NCBI GenBank assembly: GCA_039184055.1
Contig: JBCDBH010000297.1
Coordinates: 1 to 7,370 of the forward strand
Length of the DNA stretch: 7,370 nt
Source of the DNA: JBCDBH01 sp039184055
GTDB taxonomy: Bacteria > Acidobacteriota > Thermoanaerobaculia > Multivoradales > J023
Reading direction: 5' to 3'
Shown: positions 1 through 7,370 of the stretch, in pieces
How the letters are laid out: every line of letters starts with the position of its first letter
Position numbering within the stretch: the first letter of the stretch is position 1
Program-made: the position numbers and the translations under genes
The notes under the pieces: model-generated
Databases searched by the model: none
What the model saw: the letters and a program-made list of their open reading frames with translations, nothing else
Told to the model about the DNA's origin: nothing

Positions 1-1
1 C

Positions 2-100
2 CGACGAAGAGGCCGGCGCTGCAGCAACACTTGGCTCGACGCCTCGGACGGCGTGTTCCTCCACAACGTTTGGGAGCGGCGCGGGAGGCGACGGAGCCCC
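2..100 (-). other. Low-complexity Pro/Ala/Ser-rich insertion at the C-terminal end of A3
   Basis: Residues 2424-2456 are rich in Ala, Pro, Ser, Val and Glu (fragments APSPPAPLP, VVEEHAVRG, AAAPASSS). In A1 and A2 only about five residues separate the corresponding VxxRG/E position from (R/Q)LVA(Y/W)L. Here at least 33 residues intervene before the window ends and no such strand has appeared. The other two minus-strand frames of this stretch also lack it, so a simple frameshift does not explain the absence. It is probably a flexible loop inside the C-terminal subdomain. Confidence 0.6.
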
Positions 101-1429
101 CGGCTGATCCTCACGCACCAACACCACCGCGGTGTGGACCGCCGGATGACTCACCAGCGCCGTCTCGATCTCCCCGGGCTCGATACGGAAGCCACGCAGC
201 TTGATCTGGCGATCGATACGGCCGAAGAATTCGAGCGTGCCGTCGTCACGCCAGCGGGCGCGATCACCGGTGCGATAGAGCCGGGCGCCGGGCGTGGTGG
301 CGAAGGGATCGGGAATGAAGACGGTGGCGGTCAGCCTCGGTCGCCGCAGATATCCTCGCGCCACGCCGTCACCACCGGTGACCAGCTCACCGGGCACGCC
401 GATCGGCACCGGCCGTAAGTCGGCATCGAGCACGTGCACGGTGGTATCGGCGATCGGCGTACCGATCGGTACCGTCGCCGCATCGAGCTCGCTCCCGGGC
501 ACCATGCGATGACAGGTGGTGAAGGTGGTGTTCTCGGTCGGCCCGTAGCCGTTGATCATGGTGGTCTCGCCGAGCTCGGCGAGCACCCGTTCGACGTGGG
601 GGACCGACAAGGCTTCGCCACCGGCGAGCAGCTGACGCACGCCACGAAGATCGTCGAGACGATGATCGACCATCTGATGAAAAAGGCCGGCGGTAAGCCA
701 TAGGGTCGAGATCTGGTGCCGCGCCAGCAGCGCGCCGATCTCTTCGAGCGCCAAGACGCCCGGTGGTGGCAACACCAAACGGCTGCCGCTGAGCAACGGC
801 GCCCATACCTCGAGCGTGGTGACGTCGAACGCCGGTGACGACAGCTGGACGAAGGTCTCATCCGGTCCGAGGTCGGCGTAATCGGCCTCGAGAACGAGCC
901 GTAAGACGTTGCGATGGCTCACCATCACGCCCTTGGGGCGACCGGTCGAACCCGAGGTGTAGATCACATTGGACAGCGAATCGGGCAGGATCTCGACGTC
1001 GGGCCACGGGTCGTCCTTCGCATCGTCCGAACCCGCCTCGACCGCGTCCGTCTCGACCGACAACGTCTCCACCGCCAGCGCCTCGACGGCCGTCGGCAGG
1101 CGACTGGCCAGCGCCGGGGTCACCAACGCCAGCTGGATGCCCGTGTCCTCGGCGATCCAAGCCAGACGCTCGTCCGGATCGTTGGGATCGAAAGGCACGT
1201 AGCAACCGCCTGCGCCGAGAATGCCGAGCATGGCGACCACCATGTCCACCGAACGCTCGGTGAATACGGCGACCGGCGTGTCCGGACCCACTCCCATCGC
1301 GTGCAGCCGACGCGCCACCCGACACGCGCGCCGCGCCAGCTCGTCGCGCCGTAGCTCGACCTCGTCGGTCACCAGGACGATGCTGTCCGGATGGGCGGCG
1401 ACCGTGGCACGGAATTGCTCGACGATATT
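2..1429 (-). other. Adenylation domain A3 (partial, C-terminus missing), Val-like pocket
   Basis: Residues 1981-2456 form an A domain that begins at NIVEQFRATVAAHPDS and is cut by the left edge before A9 and A10. Visible motifs are GGCYVPFDP (A2), YTSGSTGRPKG (A3, 2137-2147), FDVTTLEVW (A4), NGYGPTENTTFTT (A5), GELVTGGDGVARGYL (A6), LYRTGDRARW (A7) and KLRGFRIEPGEIE (A8). Pocket residues are D2182, V2183, L2186, W2224, L2248, G2250, G2274, T2282 and F2283, giving DVLWLGGTF with the tenth position unseen. The nearest code I know is DAFWIGGTFK for valine, so Val or a related branched aliphatic residue is the best guess, at moderate confidence. After LVREDQPG the usual RLVAYV strand is missing and a Pro/Ala/Ser-rich stretch runs to the window edge. 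Confidence 0.93.
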
Positions 1430-4400
1430 CGAATCACGGGGGTAGGCGGTGGTGACCCCGACCCGTTCTCGATAGCTGTCGATCGACTCGAGAGGCAAGA
1501 GCCGCGCCTTCCGATCCGGCTGCTCGACCGCCGCCTCGACCAGATGGACGAAGTGGGCGCCCAGTCGCTCGATCGTGGCACGATCGAAAAGATCGGTATT
1601 CCATTCGATGGCGCCACGCAGCCCGTCGGGTTGACGGCTGAACGACAGCGACAGATCGAACTTCGCCGTCTTGCTCTCGAGCGTCACCGGCTCGAGACGC
1701 ACACCGTCGGCGTCGCTGTCGGTTTCGATCTCGGCACCGATCGAGCCAGGCCCCGGCTGCCCGAGGTTCTGCAAGGTCAGCATGACCTGGAAGAGAGGCG
1801 CGTGCGCCATGTCGCGCGCCGGCGCCAGCTCGGCCACCAGGCGCTCGAATGGCACGTCCTGGTGCGCATAGGCCTCCAGGGTGGTGTGCTTCCAGCGTCC
1901 GAGCAGCTCCCGAAAGGTCGGTTCGCCGTCGAGATCGGCCCGCAGCACCAGGGTGTTGACGAAGAAGCCGATCAGCGGCTCCATCTCGATTCGGGTGCGG
2001 TTGGCGATCGGCGCGCCCACCGCGAAATCGACCTGACCCGACCAGCGCGCCAAGACCACCGACACCGCGCCGAGCAGGGCCATGAAGAGCGTTCCGCCTT
2101 CCTCACGGACGAGCGACTCGAGCTTCGTCGTCGCCTCGTTCGAAAGCATCACCGGCAGGGAGTCACCGGCCCAGGTCTGCATCGCCGGGCGAGGTCGATC
2201 GGTGGGGAGCTCGAGCACCGGTACGCCGGCGAGCTGCTCACGCCACCACTGCACCTGCTCGTCGACCAGTGGCGCCAAATGCTCGTGCTGCCAAGCGGCG
2301 ACGTCGCCGTATTGCACCGCCAAAGGCGGCAGCATCGCCGGACGATCAGCGAGACTGGCGACGATCTCACGCACCAGCAGACCGACCGACCAGCCGTCGT
2401 AGACGATGTGATGCACGTTGAGCATCAACACGTGATCGTCGGCGGCGAAGCGGTACACCCGGGCGCGCAGCAGAGGCCCGTGCTCGAGATCGAACGGTGT
2501 CGAAGCCTCGGTGACGAGCGCGGTCCGGAGCTGATCGTCCGAATCGATCTCGTCTTCCACGGTGATGTCCGTGACCGGAATCGTGATCGCGAGCTCGGGT
2601 AACACCACCTGTCGAGGCGTACCGTCGAGCTCGCGAAACACCGTCCGCAACGCTTCGTGACGGCTCACGACGATATTGAGCGCAGCGGTCAGAGCGTCGA
2701 TGTCGAGCGCGCCACGCAGACGCACCGGGGCGGGAATGTTGTAGGCCGGGCTGTCGGGTTCGAGCTGAGCCAAGAACCACAAACGCTCTTGGGCAAACGA
2801 CAACGGTAGGAACACGCTGCCATCGGCTTCCGGTCGTCGCTCGACCGGCCGAATCGGCGGTAACGCCACCCGCCCCGACGCCTGATCGACCGCCGCCGCC
2901 AAGCCGGCGACATCTGGGGTCGTGAAGACCTGACGAAGCGGCAATTCGAGATCGAGCTCGCCGCGCAGCCGTGCCACCAGGCGGGTGGCGAGCAGCGAAT
3001 GACCACCGAGCGCGAAGAAATCGTCGTGCACGCCGACCTGGTCGACCCCGAGCACATCGGCCATGACCGCGGCGACCGAGATCTCGGTCGCGGTGCGTGG
3101 CGCGACAAAACGCGCCTCGCCACGCTCGAAGCCCCCGGGCTCGGGTAGCGCCTTGCGATCGAGCTTGCCGTTGACGGTGAGCGGAAAGCTCGGCATGACC
3201 AGGAAAGCGGCCGGCACCATGTACTCGGGCAACGCGGCGGCGAGATGAGCGCGCAAGGCGGCGATGTCGACCGGACCCGCTTCGTCGGGCTCGTCACCAG
3301 GCGTCGACGGCACCAGATAAGCCACCAGACGCTCGTCGCCCTCGTCGCCACGCACCAAGACCGCCGCCTGATCGACATCGTCATGGGCGCTCAGCGATGC
3401 TTCGATCTCGCCGAGCTCGATCCGGAAACCACGGATCTTGACCTGGAAATCCGCTCTACCAACATAGACCAGCTCACCGTCGACCGAAAACCGCGCCAGA
3501 TCGCCACTGCGATAGAGCCGCGCGCCGGCCACGCCGGAATAAGGATCGGGCACGAAACGCTCGGCGGTGAGCGCCGGTCGACCGAGATAGCCACGCGCCA
3601 GCCCGTCACCCGCCACCCAGATCTCCCCCACCGCGCCGTCGTACGCCGGCTGCAGTTCGCGATCGAGCAGGTAGATGGCGAGATCCGACAACGCCTCACC
3701 GATCGGGCTGAGATGACTCCGCACGAGATCCTCGGGCGTCACCGCCCGAAAGGTGACGTGCACGGTCGTCTCGGTGATGCCGTACATATTCACCATGCGC
3801 ACCCGCGCGCCGAAACGATCGAACCACGGTCGTAGGGCGGCGAGCTCGAGCGCCTCGCCACCGAAAATCACTTCGCGGAGCGCCAAGACGTCGGGATCGG
3901 CGTCGAGCACCTCGATCGTGGTCAGCAATTGACGAAACGCCGACGGGGTCTGGTTGAGCACGGTGACCCGTTCGTCCACCAGAAGACGATGAAAGGCTTC
4001 CGGATCGCGACTGGTGGCCCACGGCACCACCACCAAACGACCACCGTAGAGCAACGCACCCCAGATCTCCCACACCGAAAAATCGAAGGCGTAGGAATGG
4101 AAAAGCGTCCATACGTCGTCGGGACCGAAAGCGAAATGCTCTTCACCCGTCTGGAAAAGACGCAAGACGTTGCGATGCGTCACCGGGGTGCCCTTGGGTG
4201 TCCCGGTCGATCCCGAGGTGTAGATCACGTAGGCGACCTGATCGGGATCCACCACGACCGGTGCGTTTGCTACCTCGGCTGACGGGTCGAGCGTATCCAG
4301 CTCGATCGTCGTGCCGGTGAAGTCGAGCTCGAGGTCGAGATCGCTGGTGGTGATCAAAACGACGATCTCAGCGTCGGCGAGGATGAAGGCTAGACGCTCG

Positions 4401-7369
4401 GCGGGCGCGCTCGGATCGAGCGGCACGTAGGCGCCACCCGCCGCCAACACACCCAAAATCGCCTCGGTGATCGAAGCGCCACGTTCGAGACACAAACCGA
4501 CCCGCGTCTCGGTGCCGACACCCACAGCCCGCAGCCGGCTCGCCAAACGACGCGCCCGGTCCACGAGCTCGCCGTAGGTCCACGTACCGGTCGCATCGCT
4601 CACCGCGATGGCGTCAGCGCGACGAACGGTGTGGGCGAAGACCCGCTCGTGAATCGTCGCCGGCGGGGTCAGCGTCACCGCAACAGGCGGGGTCAGACGC
4701 GTCTCGCGAACCTCCTCCTCGAGCCACGGTAGACGCGACAGCGGCAGATCGGGCTCAGCGGTCGCGGCGTGCACGAGCCGATCGAAGGCCAACGCGAAGC
4801 GCTCGATGCTCTGCCGATCGAAGAGATCGGTATTCCACTCGACCTGGCCACGGATCCCGTCGGGATGACCGGCAAAGGACAAGGACAGATCGAATTTCGC
4901 CGTCGTGCTCGGTACGGAAACCGGCTCGAGGCTCACCGCCCCGTGATCGGTCGCGGCATCCGTTTCTGATCCGCTCGTTTCGGGTTCGATCTCGGAAGTC
5001 GCCGTCACCCCGGCGTCGGGCGCACCCAAGTTTTGCAGGGTGAGCATGACCTGGAAGAGCGGTTGATAGGCCATGTCACGCGATGGCGCCAGCTCGGCCA
5101 CCAGCCGCTCGAAGGGCACATCCTGATGCGCGTAGGCGTCGAGGGTGGTGTGCTTCATCCGCGCCAGCAGCTCGCGAAAGCTCGGATCACCGCTGACGTC
5201 GGTTCGCAATACCCGGGTGTTGACGAAGAAGCCGATCAACGGCTCCATTTCGGCGCGGGTACGGTTGGCGATCGGCGAGCCGATAGCGAAATCGTCCTGT
5301 CCCGACCAGCGCGACAACAGCGCCGACGCGGCGCCGAGCAAGGCCATGAAGAGCGTCGTGCTTTCTTCACGCGCCAAGGCTTCGAGCGCCGTGCTCCCGG
5401 CGGCCGACAGCGCCATCGGCATCGAATCGCCGGCCCAGGTCTGCACCGGTGGACGCGGGCGATCGGTGGGCAGCTCGAGCACCGGAATCCCGGCGAGCTG
5501 CTCACGCCACCACGCCATCTGATCCTCGACCAGCGGCGCCAGATGCTCACGCTGCCACAGCGCGACATCGCCGTATTGCACCGCGAGCGCCGGCAGGCTT
5601 TCACCCCGACCGGCCAAAAAGGTGGTGACCTCACGCACCAATATACCCACCGACCATCCGTCGTAGACGATGTGGTGCACATTGAGCACGAGCACGTGGT
5701 CGTCGTCGGCACGCCGGAACAGATGGGCGCGAATCAGCGGCCCGGTGCCGAGATCGAAGGGCGTACCGACCGCCCGCTTGAGCGCCGCCAGCATCGCCTC
5801 GTCCGACTCCACGTCGACGAGCTCGATCGGTACCGTGAGGGTCGGCAGCACCACCTGCACCGGAGTCTCGTCAACCGCGCGGAAGACCGTCCGCAACGCT
5901 TCGTGCCGCGCCACCACCCGGGTCAACGCCGATTCGAGCGCCTCGACATCGAGCGCGCCACGCAAACGCACCGGGGCTGGAATGTTGTAGGCCGGGCTGT
6001 CGGGTTCGAGCTGAGCCAGGAACCACAAACGCTCCTGGGCGAACGACAGCGGCAGCTCGACCGTGCCATCGGCGCCGGGCGCGCGCTCGATATGAGTGAT
6101 CGGTGGCAGGGCGACACGTCCCGCCACCTGATCGACCGCCGCCGCCAAGCCGGCGACATCCGAGGTGGCGAAGACTTGGCGCAACGGCAGCTCGACCTCG
6201 AGCTCGGCGCGGAGACGCGACACCAGGCGGGTGGCGAGCAAGGAATGACCGCCGAGAGCAAAGAAATCGTCATGCACCCCGACCGTATCGACACCCAGAA
6301 TCGCGCCGACCGCGCTCGCCACCGCCGCTTCACTGGCGGTGCGGGGCGCGACATAGGCGACCGTCTCGATCTGTCGCGACGGCTCGGGAAGCGCCTTGCG
6401 GTCGACTTTGCCATTGGGCAGCCGGGGCAAGGCGTCGAGCACGACAAAAGACGCCGGCACCATATAGCCGGGGAGACGCTCCTCGAGCGCGCCGCGAATC
6501 GCGGCGTACTCCTCACCGCCGTCGTTGCGCGCCAGCCAGGCGACCAGCTGTTGCTCCTGCTTCGGCCCACGTGGCATGACCACCGCTTCGTAGACCTCGG
6601 GCAGATCGAGAAGCACCGCCTCGATCTCACCGAGCTCGATACGAAAACCTCGGATCTTGACCTGGTGATCGAGCCGCCCTTCGAAGAGCAGCTCGCCGTC
6701 ACGCCGCCAGCGCACCCGATCGCCGGTGCGATAGAGCCGGCTGCCAGGCTCGGTTGCGAACGGATCGGGCACATAGCGTTCGGCGGTCAGCGACGGTCGC
6801 GCCAAATAACCGCGTGACACCCCGGCGCCGGCCAAATAGAGCTCGCCGCCGACGCCGATCGGCGTCGGTGCCAGGTGCTTGTCGAGCACGTGAGCGCGGG
6901 TCCCGGCGAGCGGTCGACCGATCGTCGGCTCACCGTGCTCGACGCCCGCCCGGACGAGCGTGAAGGTCGAATAGGTGGTGTCCTCGGACGGACCGTAGAG
7001 GTTGTAGAGCCCTTCGATCTCACCGGCGGCGTAGACCGCCTCGGCGAGCTGACGATAGAGCGGCTCACCGGCCAGGTTGACCACCCGCACTGTCGGTGGC
7101 ACCCCATCCATCCGCGCCAGCTCGGCCATCGCCGAGGGTACGGTGTTGATCAATGTCACCTGGTCACGGTGGGGATGATCGATCAACGCCAGGGCGTCGT
7201 CACCGACGATCACCGCGCCACCGGTAATGAGCGGCGCGAAGAGCTCATAAATCGAGATGTCGAAATTGATCGAGGTGGCGAAGAAGGTCCGGTTCAGATA
7301 CGCCGCCGTCTCGTGCTCGCGCGCCCAACCGAGCATGGCGAGGGTGTTCGGATGGGCGATCGCCACCCC
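2..7369 (-). CDS. Multimodular non-ribosomal peptide synthetase, internal fragment (A-T-C-A-T-C-A), both ends outside window
   Basis: A single minus-strand frame is open for 2,456 codons without a stop and translates throughout into NRPS domains. The order is partial A1 (residues 1-330), T1 (339-416), C1 (439-883), A2 (906-1411), T2 (1421-1498), C2 (1521-1961) and partial A3 (1981-2456). Landmarks in the same frame are the two condensation motifs HHIVYDG (565-571 and 1653-1659), two carrier sites GGHSLL (Ser376 and Ser1458) and two adenylation motifs YTSGSTGxPKG (1050-1060 and 2137-2147). NRPS enzymes activate amino acids as adenylates, tether them to phosphopantetheine on the T domain and join them in the C domain, in the cytoplasm. 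By colinearity this stretch adds an Ala/Gly-like residue, Thr and a Val-like residue. No E, MT or TE domain is present. No start or stop codon can be assigned, so promoter, ribosome binding site and operon partners are unknown. The product is unidentified. Confidence 0.97.
1487..2809 (-). other. Condensation domain C2, L-L type
   Basis: This is a complete condensation domain of about 441 residues (1521-1961). Motifs in order are LPLSFAQERLWFL, RHEALRTVF, HHIVYDGWS (catalytic His1653-His1654, Asp1658, Gly1659), QYGDVAAWQ, VGAPIANRTR, IGFFVNTLVLR and RDMAHAPLFQVML. Like C1 it has the YNIP start and LCL-type features. The unusual-looking Tyr before DG in the catalytic motif is common to both C domains. 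It should join the chain ending in Thr on T2 to the residue loaded by A3 on the next T domain, which lies beyond the left edge. An acidic loop (IETDSDADG) precedes the C-terminal AKFDLSLSF, shorter than the equivalent in C1. Confidence 0.95.
2697..2800 (-). repeat. Left copy of a near-identical direct repeat encoding the start of the C domain
   Basis: This stretch and bases 5943-6046 differ at only seven of 104 positions by my reading, without gaps, at a constant offset of 3,246 bases. The core 2733-2772 is identical for 40 bases to 5979-6018. It encodes SFAQERLWFLAQLEPDSPAYNIPAP-type sequence at the N-terminus of C2. It is a module duplication, not a mobile element. Confidence 0.85.
2876..3109 (-). 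other. Thiolation (peptidyl carrier) domain T2
   Basis: This is a carrier domain of about 78 residues (1421-1498), from FVAPRTATE to VDQASGR. It contains DDFFALGGHSLLATRL with the phosphopantetheinylated serine at residue 1458 (codon 2998-2996). It closely resembles T1: the LPLRQVF(A/T)T(S/P)DVAGLAAAVDQ segment is shared, and the distance from the serine to the start of the next C domain is the same (189 bases) in both modules. It would carry threonine and then the chain after condensation in C1. No epimerisation domain follows, so the chain should reach C2 with an L residue. Confidence 0.95.
3137..4654 (-). other. Adenylation domain A2, predicted L-threonine
   Basis: This is a complete A domain of 506 residues (906-1411). 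It has LDRARRL-type A1/A2 regions, GGAYVPLDP (A2), YTSGSTGTPKG (A3, 1050-1060), FDFSVWEIW (A4), NMYGITETTVHVT (A5), GEIWVAGDGLARGYL (A6), LYRSGDLARF (A7), KIRGFRIELGEIE (A8), LPEYMVPAAF (A9) and NGKLDRKALPEP (A10). The pocket residues are D1096, F1097, W1100, N1139, I1168, G1170, M1195, V1203, H1204 and K1402. The resulting code, DFWNIGMVHK, is identical to the published Stachelhaus code for threonine. All residues needed for adenylation (the GSTG loop, the TGD-equivalent SGD aspartate and the A10 lysine) are present. It loads T2. Threonine prediction is strong; Ser or an allo-Thr-like analogue is less likely. Confidence 0.96.
4721..6055 (-). other. Condensation domain C1, L-L type
   Basis: This is a complete domain of about 445 residues (439-883). 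Motifs in order are LPLSFAQERLWFL (C1), RHEALRTVF (C2), the catalytic HHIVYDGWS (C3, His565-His566, Asp570, Gly571), QYGDVALWQ (C4), IGSPIANRTR (C5), IGFFVNTRVLR (C6) and RDMAYQPLFQVML (C7). The SFAQERLWFL...YNIP signature at the N-terminus matches LCL domains, which join an L-configured donor to an L-configured acceptor, rather than DCL or dual epimerase/condensation domains. It should couple the T1-bound chain to the T2-bound threonine. Against C2 it carries about ten extra residues of Ser/Thr/Asp/Glu-rich sequence between C7 and the C-terminal AKFDLSLSF (bases about 4895-5026). The motif residues needed for activity are intact. Confidence 0.95.
5943..6046 (-). repeat. Right copy of the near-identical direct repeat encoding the start of the C domain
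   Basis: This is the partner of 2697-2800, encoding the N-terminus of C1. The spacing between copies equals the spacing between the two carrier serines (6244 and 2998, 3,246 bases). The T-C linker and the start of the C domain therefore carry no net insertion or deletion between modules. Confidence 0.85.
6122..6355 (-). other. Thiolation (peptidyl carrier) domain T1
   Basis: This is a carrier domain of about 78 residues (339-416) following A1 after a short linker. It starts at YVAPRTASE and carries the phosphopantetheine attachment motif DDFFALGGHSLLATRL, with the modifiable serine at residue 376 (codon 6244-6242). The following helix region reads LPLRQVFATSDVAGLAAAV, typical of PCPs. The FFALGGHSLL form is the usual one before a condensation domain. 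Sequences preceding an E domain usually show GGDSI instead, and none follows here. It would hold the A1-activated residue or the growing chain and present it to C1. Confidence 0.95.
6380..7369 (-). other. Adenylation domain A1 (partial, N-terminus missing), Ala/Gly-like pocket
   Basis: The fragment starts just after the nucleotide-binding A3 motif (first residues GVAIAHPNTL) and runs to the A10 motif NGKVDRKALPEP (catalytic Lys321). Visible core motifs are FDISIYELFAPL (A4), NLYGPSEDTTYST (A5), GELYLAGAGVSRGYL (A6), LYRTGDRVRW (A7) and KIRGFRIELGEIE (A8). Pocket residues by alignment to PheA positions 235, 236, 239, 278, 299, 301, 322, 330, 331 and 517 are D37, I38, Y41, N75, N98, A100, L124, T132, Y133 and K321, giving DIYNNALTYK. 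From memory this is two substitutions away from DLFNNALTYK, which has been assigned to Ala (microcystin-type synthetases), and related codes are annotated as Gly. Domain identity is certain; the substrate is a moderate-confidence prediction. About 170-200 residues upstream, including the P-loop-like motif, lie beyond base 7370. Confidence 0.95.
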
Positions 7370-7370
7370 C

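Noticed and set aside
1..110. Frameshift or gene end at the left edge, where A3 similarity fades
   Set aside because: The frame remains open to base 2, and neither of the other two minus-strand frames restores the expected RLVAYV sequence. An in-frame low-complexity insertion is the simpler reading.
2689..3384. Minus-strand open frame of 231 codons
   Set aside because: It is a shifted frame overlapping the A2-T2-C2 junction, with biased Arg/Ser/Pro composition. The NRPS frame explains this DNA fully.
4656..4720. Possible gene boundary or promoter between C1 and A2
   Set aside because: This is the C-A linker. The frame continues in register without a stop, and its Pro/Val/Thr-rich sequence is ordinary for such a linker.
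2733..6018. Possible transposon or phage repeat, suggested by a perfect 40-base direct repeat
   Set aside because: Both copies encode the same conserved part of a C domain, in frame, and there is no transposase, inverted terminal repeat or target duplication. It is paralogy between modules.
5923..6774. Minus-strand open frame of 283 codons with Ser/Arg-rich product
   Set aside because: It is a shifted frame over the A1-T1-C1 coding sequence. It has no domain, and the true frame at the same place gives continuous NRPS motifs.
5033..6817. Plus-strand open frame of 594 codons (and a similar one of 403 codons at 1391-2602)
   Set aside because: Both lie exactly in register antisense to the NRPS codons. 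In that register, stops arise only where the sense codon is TTA, CTA or TCA, which are rare here; the two frames end precisely at a TCA (6815-6817) and a TTA (2600-2602) codon. Their products are rich in Arg, His, Gln and Glu, with no recognisable domain.

Overview
The whole window is the interior of one very large non-ribosomal peptide synthetase (NRPS) gene on the minus strand. One reading frame stays open from base 7369 to base 2 (2,456 codons, no stop in my translation). Neither its start nor its stop is in the window. Reading in the protein direction (right to left), the domain order is: A1 (N-terminal part missing) - T1 - C1 - A2 - T2 - C2 - A3 (C-terminal end missing). That is one complete C-A-T elongation module flanked by two partial ones. 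Residue numbers in the entries count from the first codon at 7369-7367, so residue n occupies bases 7370-3n to 7372-3n.

Binding-pocket residues, read by alignment to the gramicidin synthetase PheA numbering, give three specificity codes. A1 is DIYNNALTYK, which resembles codes known for Ala or Gly. A2 is DFWNIGMVHK, the classical Thr code. A3 is DVLWLGGTF plus an unseen last residue, which resembles the Val code DAFWIGGTFK. Both condensation domains look like the L-L type and no epimerisation, methylation, ketosynthase or thioesterase domain interrupts the series. If the line is colinear, this stretch builds ...-(Ala/Gly)-Thr-(Val-like)-..., with more modules expected on both sides.

The DNA is GC-rich (about two-thirds by eye), with strong third-position G/C preference. 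TTA, CTA and TCA codons still occur, and TTG and CGT are common. This fits a high-GC bacterium with a large secondary metabolism (Myxococcota, Actinomycetota, Acidobacteriota or an uncultured relative). It argues weakly against a typical Streptomyces. I cannot name the taxon.

There is no intergenic DNA: no promoter, terminator, RNA gene, CRISPR array or insertion sequence is visible. The most interesting points are the close DNA similarity of the two T-C segments against divergent A-domain cores, a Pro/Ala/Ser-rich stretch where A3 should continue normally, and a small acidic insert in C1. I did not find an undescribed non-NRPS system.
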